A stretch of DNA of 64,000 bases, taken from NCBI GenBank assembly GCA_905116865.2, contig CAJHNH020000791.1, forward strand, positions 979,383 to 1,043,382. Reading direction: 5' to 3'. Positions within the stretch are counted from its first letter, which is position 1; each line of letters starts with the position of its first letter. The DNA is from Candidula unifasciata (taxonomy: Eukaryota > Mollusca > Gastropoda > Stylommatophora > Geomitridae). The notes below the pieces were generated by a model. The model did not search any database, was not told the DNA's origin, and worked only from the letters and a program-made list of their open reading frames with translations. Shown one piece after another: positions 22,735-35,575 of the stretch. Made by a program: the position numbers and the translations under genes.

Positions 22735-25305
22735 TAGTATCCGGGAAATAAGATGTCTGGGACAGCCCAGCAGCAGTAAGCGGAAGAAATGAGATGTCTG
22801 GGACAGCCCAGCAGCAGTAGCGGAGAGTGGAAGCGAGAAGAAATGAGCGGAAGAAATCTGTATGAGACAGCCCAGCAGCAGTGAGCCCAAGAAGAAAGCG
22901 GAAGAAATGAGATGTCTGAGACAGCCCAGCAGCAGTGAGCGAAAGAAATGAGATGTCTAGAAATGAGAGCGGAAAGAAATGAGATGTATGTCTGGGACAG
23001 CCCAGCAGCAGTAAGCTGAGATTCCTGAGACAGCCCAGCAGCAGTAGCGGAAGAAATGAGATGTCTGGGTACAGCCCAGCAGCAGTGAGCGGAGGAAAAT
23101 GAGATGTCAGCAGCAGTAAGCGGAAGAAATGAGATGTCTGAGCCCAGCAGCAGTGAGCGGAAGAAAATGAGATGTCTGAGATCTCTGAGACAGCCCAGCA
23201 GCAGTGAGCGGAAGAAATGAGATGTCTGGGACAGCCCAGCAGCAGTGAGCGGAAGAAATGAGATGTCTGAGACAGCCCAGCAGCAGTGAGCGGAAGAAAT
23301 GAGATGTCTGAGACAGCCCAGCAGCAGTGAGCGGAAGAAATGAGATGTCTGGGACAGCCCAGTGAGCAGAAAGGAAGCGGAAGAAATGAACATGTCTGGG
23401 ACAGCCAGCAGCAGTAAGCGGAAGAAATGAGATGTCTGAGACAGCCCCAGTGAGCGGAAGAAAAATGAGAGGTCTGGGACAGCCAGCAGCAGAAAATGTG
23501 AGCGAAGAAATGAGATGTCTGAGACAGCAGCAGCAGCGAAGTAAGCGGAAGAGAAATGAGAACATGAGATGTCGAGACAGCCCAGCAGCAGTAAGCGGAA
23601 GAAATGAGATGTCTGGGACAGCCCAGCAGCAGCGGAAGAAATGAGTATGTCCTGGGACAAGCAGCATTAAGAAGAAATGAGATGTCTGTGAAGCCCACGC
23701 AGCAGAAATAAGTCTGAGACCGCCAGAATGTAAGAGAAATGAGATGTTGAGACATGCCCAGCAGCGTGAGCGGAAGAAATGAGATGTCTGAGACAGCCCA
23801 GCAGCAGTAAACGGAAGAAATGAGATCTCTGAGACAGCCCAGCAGCAGTAAGCGGAAGAAATGAGATCTCTGAGACAGCCCAGCAGCAGTGAGCGGAAGA
23901 AATGAGATCTCTGAGACAGCCCAGCAACAGTGAGCGGAAGAAATGAGATGTCTGGGACAGCCCAGCAGCAGTGAGCGGAAGAAATGAGATATCTGAGACA
24001 GCCCAGCAGCAATGAGCGGAAGAAATGAGATGTCTGAGACAGCCCAGCAGCAGTGAGCGGAAGAAATGAGATGTCTGAGACAGCCCAGCAGCAGTGAGCG
24101 GAAGAAATGAGATCTCTGAGACAGCCCAGCAGCAGTAAGCGGAAGAAATGAGATGTCTGAGACAGCCCAGCAGCAGTGAGCGGAAGAAATGAGATGTCTG
24201 AGACAGCCCAGCAGCAGTGAGCGGAAGAAATGAGATCTCTGAGACAGCCCAGCAGCAGTAAGCGGAAGAAATGAGATGTCTGAGACAGCCCAGCAGCAGT
24301 GAGCGCGGAGAAATGAGATCTCTGAGACAGCCCAGCAGCAATGAGCGGAAGAAATGAGATCTCTGAGACAGCCCAGCAGCAGTAAGCGGAAGAAATGAGA
24401 TGTCTGAGACAGCCCAGCAGCAGTGAGCGGAAGAAATAAGATGTCTGGGACAGCCCAGCAGCAGTGAGCGGAAGAAATGAGATCTCTGAGACAGCCCAGC
24501 AGCAATGAGCGGAAGAAATGAGATGTCTGAGACAGCCCAGCAGCAGTGAGCGGAAGAAATGAGATCTCTGAGACAGCCCAGCAGCAATGAGGCGGAAGAA
24601 ATGAGATCTCTGAGACGCCCAGCAGCAGTGAGCCGGAAGAAATGAGAGTCTCTGAGACAGCCCAGCAGCAGTGAGCGGAAGAAATGAGATGTCTGAGACA
24701 GCCCAGCAGCAGTAAGCAGAAGAAATGAGATGTCTGAGACAGCCCAGCAGCAGTAAGCGGAAGAAATGAGATCTCTGAGACAGCCCAGCAGCAGTGAGCG
24801 GAAGAAATGAGATCTCTGAGACAGCCCAGCAGCAGTGAGCGGAAGAAATGAGATGTCTGGGACAGCCCAGCAGCAGTAAGCGGAAGAAATGAGATGTCTG
24901 AGACAGCCCAGTAGCAGTGAGCGGAAGAAATGAGATCTCTGAGACAGCCCAGCAGCAGTGAGCGGAAGAAATGAGATGTCTGAGACAGCCCAGCAGCAGT
25001 AAGCGGAAGAAATGAGATGTCTGAGACAGCCCAGCAGCAGTGAGCGGAAGAAATGAGATGTCTGAGACAGCCCAGCAGCAGTAAGCGGAAGAAATGAGAT
25101 GTCTGAGACAGCCCAGCAGCAGTGAGCGGAAGAAATGAGATCTCTGAGACAGCCCAGCAGCAGTAAGCGGAAGAAATGAGATGTCTGAGACAGCCCAGCA
25201 GCAGTGAGCGGAAGAAATGAGATCTCTGGGACAGCCCAGCAGCAGTAAGCGGAAGAAATGAGATCTCTGAGACAGCCCAGCAGCAGTGAGCGGAAGAAAT
25301 GAGAT
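22735..25305. repeat. 41-bp minisatellite, about 60 units
   Basis: The plus-strand unit is GAAGAAATGAGATCTCTGAG then ACAGCCCAGCAGCAGTGAGCG, with GATCTC/GATGTC and GTGAGC/GTAAGC alternatives. The right two thirds is near-perfect. The left third (22950-23760) is rearranged by indels. The unit has no stop codon in any minus-strand frame, so the array gives an 884-codon open frame that changes frame from unit to unit. The sense strand contains CTGCTGGGCTGTCTCAG, which resembles a splice acceptor. Confidence 0.97.
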
Positions 25306-25354
25306 CAGAAACTACGTCATAACACAAGAGGTCAGCACAGAATCAATTTTAAAT

Positions 25355-25615
25355 GACATTAAATGTTAGCAAATGAAACGGTTGGCCCACAGAGAGAATG
25401 TCTTCTGACGCTCTACCATAAAAGCCATACGCAAAAAGGGAGAAGGGTGCAGAGTACAAGACAGACCATCAACAATATGGAAAGATATCAGAGAAACTTT
25501 GCAACAGCAGGATGTGTCTATGATAGAGGTGGCCTCTGTATGTGCCTCTTGGGGGGTCACGATTCTTCAATTAAAAAAGAAACAGACCCAGGCCAGATTC
25601 AGACTGATCAATGAG
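25355..25615 (+). mobile_element. LINE 3' region remnant (family 5)
   Basis: Aligns by eye with 32222..32470, starting at TTAGCAAATGAAACGGTTGG (TTAGCAAGTGAAATGGTTTG there). It continues through GGGAGAAGG.TGCAGAG and GATATCAGAGAAAC.T.CAACAGCA. The other copy encodes an RT-tail pattern (RRARGRPRTRW, then QQHDVPMVEAARRARN). Here the frame is broken. Confidence 0.7.
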
Positions 25616-26548
<933 letters not shown>

Positions 26549-26644
26549 ACTAAAACGAGGCTTCCTTCCACAAAAACCACACTCACGCCATGATTGCAGC
26601 AAGTGCGACTAGCCACGCATAAACTTGTGATATTGATCACCTCC

Positions 26645-26800
26645 AGCCTGGCAGCTCCAGCATCCAGTAGGTCACGATGAAAGAATAAACGGATAGATGG
26701 AAACAGTCTGGCTGGATCTGAACCAGATCCCCGCGTCAACTGCCGAAAGGAGGAGACGTCCCACCCGTCGGTAATGAAGTGGGTCCGTGGCTGACAAGAG
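26645..26800 (-). mobile_element. tRNA-derived SINE-like fragment
   Basis: Read on the minus strand, GACGCGGGGATCTGGTTCAGATCC is a T-arm-like region with B-box GGTTCAGATCC. It is preceded by GGCAGTTGACG. The A-box side is weak. The call rests mainly on the B-box. Confidence 0.4.
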
Positions 26801-26954
26801 CGGCCTCTAGACGTGGTTGTGCACACATCATCGAGCTGCAACAGGGGACGCTACTAGCGGCAATAAAGCGCCGAGTCACTACAGGGCAAAGCTTTACACT
26901 GGGAGCAACTTATAAGCAATTTGTATGTTTGTAGTTTCTAATGGAGACTGCTTG

Positions 26955-28120
26955 TGGACAGACATACCCTGTCTCTCCGGGTGAATGAGTTCAGCTGTCT
27001 TGGACTAACATACCCTGTCTCTCCGGGTGAATGAGTTCAGCTGTCTTGGACTACCATACCCTGTCTCTCCGGGTGAATGAGTTCAGCTGTCTTGGACTAC
27101 CATACCCTGTCTCTCCGGGTGAATGAGTTCAGCTGTCTTGGACTACCATACCCTGTCTCTCCGGGTGAATGAGTTCAGCTGTCTTGGACTACCATACCCT
27201 GTCTCTCCGGGTGAATGAGTTCAGCTGTCTTGGACTACCATACCCTGTCTCTCCGGTGGAATGAGTTCAGCTGTCTTGGACTACCATACCCTGTCTCTCC
27301 GGGTGAATGAGTTCAGCTGTCTTGGACTACCATACCCTGTCTCTCCGGGTGAATGAGTTCAGCTGTCTTGGACTACCATACCCTGTCTCTCCGGCTGAAT
27401 GAGTTCAGCTGTCTTGGACTACCATACCCTGTCTCTCCGGGTGAATGAGTTCAGCTGTCTGGGACTACCATACCCTGTCTCTCTGGGTGAATGAGTTCAG
27501 CTGTCTTGGACTACCATACCCTGTCTCTCCGGGTGAATGAGTTTAGCTGTCTTGGACTACCATACACTGTCTCTCCGGGTGAATGAGTTCAGCTGTCTGG
27601 GACTACCATACCCTGTCTCTCCGGGTGAATGAGTTCAGCTGTCTTGGACTACCATACCCTGTCTCTCCGGGTGAATGCGTTAAGCTGTCTGGGACTACCA
27701 TACCCTGTCTCTCCGGGTGAATGCGTTAAGCTGTCTGGGACTAACATACCCTGTCTCTCTATGTCAATACGTTCAACTGTCTCGGACTAATATACCCTGT
27801 CTCTCCTGGTGAATTCGTTCAGCTGTCTGGAACTAACATACCCTGTCTCTCCGGGTGAATGAGTTCAGCTGTCTGGGATTACCATACCCTGTCTCTCCGG
27901 GTGAATGCGTTAAGCTGTCTGGGACTACCATACCCTGTCTCTCCGGGTGAATGCGTTAAGCTGTCTGGGACTAACATACCCTGTCTCTCCGGGTGAATGC
28001 GTTAAGCTGTCTGGGACTAACATACCCTGTCTCTCTATGTGAATACGTTCAACTGTCTCGGACTAATATACCCTGTCTCTCTATGTGAATTCGTTCAGCT
28101 GTCTGGGAATAACAAACCCT
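26955..28120. repeat. 46-bp minisatellite, about 25 units
   Basis: CATACCCTGTCTCTCCGGGT then GAATGAGTTCAGCTGTCTTGGACTAC recurs every 46 bp (for example 27009 and 27055). Units are almost perfect on the left and diverge on the right (TATGTGAATACGTT variants). It directly adjoins the next array. Confidence 0.97.
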
Positions 28121-28127
28121 CTCTCCG

Positions 28128-29560
28128 TTGTTACAATGTGCTGATGGTTGTGCACCAGTTGTTACAATGTGCCGATGGTTGTGCACCAGTTGTTACAATG
28201 TGTTGCTGGTTCTCCACCAGTTGTTACAATGTGCTGATGGTTGTGCACCAGTTGTTACAATGTGTTGCTGGTTGTCCACCAGTTGTTACAATGTACTGAT
28301 GGTTGTGCACCAGTTGTTACAATGTATTGCTGGTTCTCCACCAGTTGTTACAATGTGCTGATGGTTGTGCACCAGTTGTTACAATGTCGTGATGGTTGTG
28401 CACCAGTTGTTACAATGTACTGATGGTTGTGCACCAGTTGTTACAATGTCGTGATGGTTGTGCACCAGTTGTTACAATGTACTGATGGTTGTCCACCAGT
28501 TGTTACAATGTACTGATGGTTGTGCACCAGTTGTTACAATGTGTTGCTGGTTGTCCACCAGTTGTTACAATGTACTGATGGTTGTGCACCAGTTGTTACA
28601 ATGTATTGCTGGTTCTCCACCAGTTGTTACAATGTGCTGATGGTTGTGCACCAGTTGTTACAATGTCGTGATGGTTGTGCACCAGTTGTTACAATGTACT
28701 GATGGTTGTGCACCAGTTGTTACAATGTCGTGATGGTTGTGCACCAGTTGTTACAATGTACTGATGGTTGTGCACCAGTTGTTACAATGTGTTGCTGGTT
28801 CTCCACCAGTTTTTAGAATGTGTTGCTGGTTCTCCACCAGTTGTTACAATGTGCTGATGGTTGTGCACCAGTTGTTTGAATGTGTTCCTGGTTCTCCACC
28901 AGTTGTTACAATGTGCTGATGGTTGTGCACCAGTTGTTACAATGTGTTGCTGGTTCTCCACCAGTTGTTACAATGTACTGATGGTTGTGCACCAGTTGTT
29001 ATAATGTGCTGATGGTTGTGCACCAGTTGTTACAATGCGTTGCTGGTTCTCCACCAGTTGTTACAATGTGCTGATGGTTGTGCACCAGTTGTTACAATGT
29101 GTTGCTGGTTCTCCACCAGTTGTTACAATGTGTTGCTGGTTCTCCACCAGTTGTTACAATGTGTTGCTGGTTGTCCACCAGTTGTTACAATGTGCTGATG
29201 GTTGTGCACCAGTTGTTACAATGTGTTGCTGGTTCTCCACCAGTTGTTACAATGCGTTGCTGGTTCTCCGCCAGTTGTTGCAATGTGTTGCTGGTTCTCC
29301 ACCAGTTGTTACAATGTGTTGCTGGTTCTCCACCAGTTGTTACAATGTGCTGATGGTTGTCCACCAGCTGTTACAATGTGCTGATGGTTGTGCACCAGTT
29401 GTTACAATGTGTTGCTGGTTCTCCACCAGTTGTTACAATGTGCTGATGGTTGTGCACCAGTTGTTACAATGTGTTGCTGGTTCTCCACCAGTTGGTACAA
29501 TGTGTTGCTGGTTGTGCACCAGTTGTTACAATGTGTTGCTGGTTGTCCACTATTTGTTGT
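28128..29560. repeat. 31-bp minisatellite, about 46 units
   Basis: The unit is TTGTTACAATGTGCTGATGG then TTGTGCACCAG, alternating with a GTTGCTGGTTCTCCACCAG form. It has no stop in the plus frames, so several Cys-rich open frames cycle through it with a 31-residue period. They are not genes. Confidence 0.97.
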
Positions 29561-29844
29561 AATTTCCACCAAGTGTGCGCGTGCACCCTGATATAAAAAT
29601 GTGCCAAATGTGTAACCTCAACTAGACTTGCACTTGAAGTGCATCATGTGCCACTCAAAGTAGTCCAAAACAGACTATAGCTCGCCCACGCGGACCCAAC
29701 AGATGACATGGAGAGGTACTGCAGTACGTGTCCTGGTGACAGGAGTGATGATTAACCGATAGGATGTTTCCTTGCAACCAGTAGATATCATACATCTGTC
29801 GGCTCCTTTGTTTTTCATTTTCTATCTTTTTTGAGTCCATTGTC

Positions 29845-30545
29845 TGTTTTGTGCCGCCAGGTTTAACACATGGTAGGTTTCCGAGCTAGGACACGCTCGG
29901 TTATCCGGTATCCTTTAATGCTGTGGGGTCTCATAGTATCAGTGACTACTTCAATCCATATCCTTCTCGGTCGCCCTCTCCCTGTTAGTGTTACTACTTT
30001 CACGGTGTACGCCGTCATTGCTGGCATCATTGGATTCCTTCTCATTAAATAGCCGAACCATTTCAGTCGTTTTTTTTTTCATGAATTTCTTCTGTTTCTG
30101 TGTCCACCGGCTGTAAGCTTCGGTAAAAAGTCCTGGTTGTTCGTCCATTTGGACTTTGGCCGTGTGCCAGTTCTTGAGTTTTACGTGTACATTCCTTGTA
30201 CTGGCTTAATTGTGTGCAGCTGGCTGTTCCTTGCCGCTTGTGTATATGCACCCTGACTTTGAAAGAAGCTCCCAAATAGTCGACTCCTACGACATGCTTA
30301 CTGGGAGGCAATGGGTCTATTCTCCCCCCCCCCCCCCCCACCTCCCCAATGGGGCCCCATAATCCACACGGGGACAATGAATTTAATTGTGGGCGTTGTT
30401 GCAACAGTTCTTGTAATTTCTTCGTTTCTCATATAATCACTTCTAGTTTTGTTCACGGCCTTTCTAAAACATCTCATTTCACAGGTGGTTAGTTAGTTCT
30501 CTGTCCTGTTCTGTAGCCAGTGTCCAAGTCTCATACTGACAGTAA
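29845..30545 (-). mobile_element. LINE 3' region (family 3), split by a nested insert
   Basis: The left part (29845-30070) encodes on the minus strand an RT tail with TGRGRPRRIWIE, then ITERVLAR. The right part (30375-30545) matches the upstream part of the copy at 61228..61600 (CTCATTTCACAGGTGGT and the GTCCAAGTCT region). Between them is a roughly 300-bp unrelated segment. Both halves are in the same order and strand as in the intact copy. Confidence 0.8.
30072..30375 (-). mobile_element. Interspersed repeat R5, copy nested in a LINE
   Basis: Contains GGCTGTAAGCTTCGGTAAAA, TCCTGGTTGTTCGTCC and CGACATGCTTACTGGGAGGC, then GGGTCTATTC and a C16 run. The same order is seen at 50925..51115 and 52725..52865. 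Partial copies are at 39160..39255 and 45965..46095. All are in one orientation, with TTC/CTT-rich sequence at the left end. Read on the minus strand that would be an (AAG)n-type 3' tail. It is non-coding and its class is unknown. Confidence 0.65.
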
Positions 30546-30851
30546 AAAGTTGGTTTCTATACTGCATTTATAATTTGTCTTTTAATCTCTACTGCGATAG
30601 CCGGCTGTTTCCAAAACTGGGATTAGTTGATAGGTGACATTGTTGCCTTGTTAGATTCTGGTTTAAATCTTTCTGTCTACTAACATAAATCTGTTTCAAT
30701 CTCTACAACCCCACACAAAGAGGGGCATCATGCAATTTCCGTACTCTCTGGAATTTTCTGGTGGGGAAACGCCGACGAGAAAGGCAAGTGGCCAGAATAG
30801 CTCAGTTTTTAGTGGCCTGGAAAATGTGGCAACCTAATACACCACGTTCAG
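30546..30851. other. Unique intron 2 sequence
   Basis: No feature recognised. Confidence 0.5.
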
Positions 30852-32182
30852 ACGAGGCGGCATTACCTGTCAGGGGTATACAATCACCGTGAACTCCAGG
30901 AGGCGGCATTACCAGTCAGGGGACTACAATCACCGTGACCTCCCCGAGGCGGCATTACCCGTAAGGGGACTACAATCACCGTGACCTCCACGAGGCGGCA
31001 TTACCCGTCAGAGGACTACAATCACCGTGACCTCTACGAGGCGGCATTACCCGTCAGGGGACTACAATCACCGTGACCTCCAGGAGGCGGCATTACCCGT
31101 CAGGGGACTACAATCACTGTGACCTCCACGAAACGGCTTTACACGTCAGGGGTCTACAATCACCGTGACTTCCACGAGGCGGCATTACTCGTCAGGGGTC
31201 TACAATCGCCGTGACTTCCACGAGGCGGCATTACCCGTCAGGGGACTACAATCACCGTGACCTCCACGAGGCGGCATTACCCGTCAGAGGACTACAATCA
31301 CCGTGACCTCCACGAGGCGGCATTACCCGTCAGGGGACTACAATCACTGTGACCTCCAGGAGGCGGCATTACCCGTCAGGGGATTACAATCACCGTGACT
31401 TCCACGAGGCGGCATTACCCGTCAGAGGTCTACAATCACCGTGACTTCCACGAGGCGGCATTACCCGTCAGAGAACTACAATCACCGTGACTTCCACGAG
31501 GCGGCATTACCCGTCAGGGGATTACAATCACCGTGACTTCCACGAGGCGGCATTACCCGTCAGGGGATTACAATCACCGTGACTTCCACGAGGCGGCATT
31601 ACCCGTCAGGGGATTACAATCACCATGACTTCCACGAGGCGGCATTACCCGTCAGAGGACTACAATCACCGTGACTTCCACGAGGCGGCATTACCCGTCA
31701 GGGGATTACAATCACCGTGACCTCCACGAGGCGGCATTACCCGTCAGGGGTCTACAATCACCGCGACCTCCACGAGGCGGCATTACCCGTCAGAGGACTA
31801 CAATCACCGTGACTTCCACGAGGCGGCATTGCCCGTCAGGGGATTACAATCACCGTGACTTCCACGAGGCGGCATTACCCGTCAGGGGTCTACAATCACC
31901 GTGACTTCCACGAGGCGGCATTACCCGTCAGGGGATTACAATCACCGTGACTTCCACGAGGCGGCATTACCCGTCAGGGGATTACAATCACCGTGACTTC
32001 CACGAGGCGGCATTACCCGTCAGAGGACTACAATCACCGTGACTTCCACGAGGCGGCATTACCCGTCAGGGGATTACAATCACCGTGACCTCCACGAGGC
32101 GGCATTACCCGTCAGGGGTCTACAATCACCGTGACTTCCACGAGGCGGCATTACCCGTCAGGGGACTACAATCACAGTGACA
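30852..32182. repeat. 46-bp minisatellite, about 28 units
   Basis: ATTACCCGTCAGGGGACTAC then AATCACCGTGACTTCCACGAGGCGGC recurs every 46 bp (31644, 31690). It is unrelated in sequence to the other two 46-bp arrays. It contains CpG-rich ACGAGGCGGC. Confidence 0.97.
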
Positions 32183-32221
32183 TGGACTGACATCTGGCTG
32201 CCTCTGGTTTAAGATTGATAA

Positions 32222-32470
32222 AACAGAATTAGCAAGTGAAATGGTTTGCCCACTTAGACAGAATGCCTTGTGACACCATACCATACAAAGCATACATGTA
32301 AAGAGAAGAAGGACGTAGAGCACGGGGTAGACCAAGAACAAGATGGAAGGATAACATCAGAGAAACTCTACAACAGCACGATGTGCCTATGGTTGAGGCA
32401 GCCAGAAGAGCTAGAAACAGAACCTTTTTATCTCCCTCGACACCCACAGCGGTAAAAGAGGAAGTGAAGA
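32222..32470 (+). mobile_element. LINE RT-tail remnant (family 5)
   Basis: One plus frame gives GRRARGRPRTRWKDNIRET, then LQQHDVPMVEAARRARNRTF. This is the characteristic RGRPRTRW tail after the reverse transcriptase of non-LTR elements. The 5' side is lost. It shares its structure with 25355..25615. Confidence 0.8.
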
Positions 32471-33747
32471 AGAAGAAGTCCTGCCAGTTTGGTCTCGGGC
32501 ATCTCTTATCATTATCATCATCATACACCATACCGATAAGCCTGGGCGATGACGACTCCTCATCATCAAAGTGCCTGTATGGTCTGTAATATCTTATTTG
32601 GCCAAATTAAGTAGGCATCTACATATCTGCCACTAGATCTTCACTTGACCCCTGTCTCTCAGAAAGTGTTCAAGTTCCCTGCGACTAAGCCACCACGATG
32701 ATTTTGCTGGACACAATAATTCCAGCACTGCGGGCTCACAACCCAACCTTGTTGATCCAGCCACCCGGGGAGCCGATAGTCAGGGGTCGTGCTGGAGAAC
32801 ACACGCCCTCGACTGTGATCAATAACCAATTTATGGCCGGTGGTTCACCCGGAAGACAACCAATTTATCAAAGGTTTGCTCTGACGGGCCGGCTAGGAAA
32901 CCCCTCCGTGTATCCGAAAAACACGTTCAGTCCTCGTACATGATCTGCCTTTCGATTCTGATCCCGAGAAATCGTTTCGACATTTCTTACTCACAACACT
33001 GCCTCTATATCACCACTCGACAGGAGATCGCTAGCCGTATAGATTTCTAGCAAACGTCTACAGCTCTGTAAATATAGCAATGTGTGAATATAGCGCGCCA
33101 GTACAGACACAAATATATCAACGCCAGCACATCGTTACAGCACAAGTGTTCATTGACGCTCTAGCTCTAAACATGTACAATGTAGCTAGATGAACCAAAG
33201 TGCTTTGCGGTGTTACAATCATATCAGCGGTACAAGTAATTTGATGGCAGATACTGACTGAGACTGTGATATACTGACTGACTGACTGATTGACTGAGGT
33301 AGGGATGTCAATGTAAGACCTTCATATACTTCCGGTCTCTATGTTAGCCGCCACATATACTAGTGAAGCAACTCAGCCTCGTTAACTGGGAAACGGATAC
33401 GATTCGAAATTATCTAGTCATTTCTAAAAAGCAAAGGTGGAAAGGAATGGAACTGGTCCGTGAACCTTATTTTATCAAGGCCCAGAGTGTGCGAAGACCT
33501 ATCGCTTTACATTATAACTGCGGCATTTGCTACAGATAATGGCCTATTTTCTTTGACCTAAATATACAAAGGAGTGGAAAATGGGCCAGTTAGCTTTTCA
33601 CCAGTATCTTTTAAATTCCTTTCTGGTATTGGGTTTGAGTCTGTTCCCAATGAAATATTCAACACAATGTTTTTACGTAATGACTTACCAAAACCCATCA
33701 GGGACATGTGACCAGCCCAGCCCAAATACCTGCCTATTCCTCTGTGC
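32471..33747. other. Unique intron 2 sequence
   Basis: An 81-codon plus frame (32698..32943) starts with ATG and has no stop until ACATGA, but no domain is recognised. A short GACT tetranucleotide patch lies near 33275-33295. The first 46-bp unit of the next array grades out of the unique sequence here at about 33740. Confidence 0.45.
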
Positions 33748-35215
33748 CGTTCTGAATCACGAGTTGGTGAGATCCTCTCATGTCTCTCTGTGAAGTGCTG
33801 AATCATGAGTTGGTGAGATCCTCTCGTGTCTCTCTGTGCCGTTCTGAATCACGAGTTGGTGAGATCCTCTCGTGTCTCTCTGTGCCGTTCTGAATCATGA
33901 GCTGGTGAGATCCTCTCATGTCTCTCTGTGCCGTGCTGAATCACGAGTTGGTGAGATCCTCTCATGTCTCTCTGTGCCGTGCTGAATCATGAGCTGGTGA
34001 GATCCTCTCATGTCTCTCTGTGCCGTGCTGAATCACGAGTTGGTGAGATCCTCACATGTCTCTCTGTGCCGTGCTGAATCACGAGTTGGTGAGATCCTCT
34101 CATGTCTCTCTGTGCCGTGCTGAATTACGAGTTGGTGAAATCCTCTCATGTCTCTATGTGCCGTGCTGAATCACGAGTTGGTGAGATCCTCTCATGTCTC
34201 TCTGTGCCGTGTTGAATCACGAGTTGGTGAGATCCTCTCATGTCTCTCTGTGCCGTGTTGAATCACGAGTTGGTGAGATCCTCTCATGTCTCTCTGTGCA
34301 GTGCTGAATCACGAGTTAGTGAGATCCTCTCGTGTCTCTCTGTGCAGTGCTGAATCACGAGTTGGTGAGATCCTTGCATGTCTCTCTGTGCCGTGCTGAA
34401 TCACGAGTTGGTGAGATCCTCTCGTGTCTCTCTGTGCCGTGCTGAATCACGAGTTGGTGAGATCCTCTCATGTCTCTATGTTCCGTGCTGAATCACGAGT
34501 TGGTGAGATCCTTTCGTGTCTCTCTGTGCCGTGCTGAATCATGAGCTGGTGAGATCCTCTCATGTCTCTCTGTGCAGTGCTGAATCACGAGTTGGTGACA
34601 TCCTCTCATGTCTCTCTGTGCCGTGCTGAATCACGAGTTGGTGAGATCCTCTCATGTCTCTCTGTGCCGTGTTGAATCACGAGTTGGTGACATCCTCTCA
34701 TGTCTCTCTGTGCCGTGCTGAATCACGAGTTGGTGAGATCCTCTCATGTCTCTCTGTGCCGTGCTGAATCACGAGTTGGTGAGATCCTCTCATGTCTCTC
34801 TGTGCCGTGTTGAATCACGAGTTGGTGACATCCTCTCATGTCTCTCTGTGCCGTTCTGAATCATGAGTTGGTGAGATCCTCTCATGTCTCTATGTGCCGT
34901 GTTGAATCACGAGTTGGTGAGATCCTCTCATGTCTCTCTGTGCCGTGCTGAATCACGAGTTGGTGAGATCCTCTCATGTCTCTCTGTGCCGTGCTGAATC
35001 ACGAGTTGGTGAGATCCTCTCATGTCTCTCTGTGCCGTGCTGAATCACGAGTTGGTGAGATCCTCTCATGTCTCTCTGTGCCGTGCTGAATCATGAGCTG
35101 GTGAGATCCTCTCATGTCTCTCTGTGCCGTGCTGAATCACGAGTTGGTGAGATCCTCTCATGTCTCTCTGTGCCGTGCTGAATCATGAGCTAGTGAGATC
35201 CTCTTGTGTCTCTCT
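33748..35215. repeat. 46-bp minisatellite, about 32 units
   Basis: GCTGAATCACGAGTTGGTGA then GATCCTCTCATGTCTCTCTGTGCCGT recurs every 46 bp (34993, 35039). Variant positions (CAC/CAT, GTTGG/GCTGG, GCC/GCA) are shuffled among units, which indicates gene conversion or unequal exchange. The array ends 360 bp from exon 2. Confidence 0.97.
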
Positions 35216-35570
35216 CAGCTGACTTGAAGAGCCAGTACCGTGCTTGATCCCTTCACAGAGTTCTGGTGTCAAAGGGAAAACCAGAGCTCTTCAAGATGCT
35301 CTCAGTAAAAAAGGCATTGTGGTCACCAATTATACAAATAATCTAACATAAATCTGCATTCCCTAGATGCAGGCCCTTCTCAAGTTTGACAAGATATCAC
35401 CAAAAATGTTTCGGACCTCAGTGTCCTCCAGACAGGCAAACAACTAATCGATCAATACCTGTCCAACCATCAATGTAGTTTTCCGTGAGATTAAAACATG
35501 GAGCCTAGGAACCAACACAAACCATAGTGCCATGTCGAGTTACGAAAGACAACAGGGAAACAAGACAGGA
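35216..35570. other. Proximal intron 2 flanking exon 2
   Basis: Unique sequence between the 46-bp array and the exon 2 donor. No feature recognised. Confidence 0.5.
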
Positions 35571-35575
35571 CTCAC

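Noticed and set aside
32698..32943. 81-codon ATG-started frame
   Set aside because: No recognisable domain, no splice context and no repeats. It cannot be distinguished from chance.
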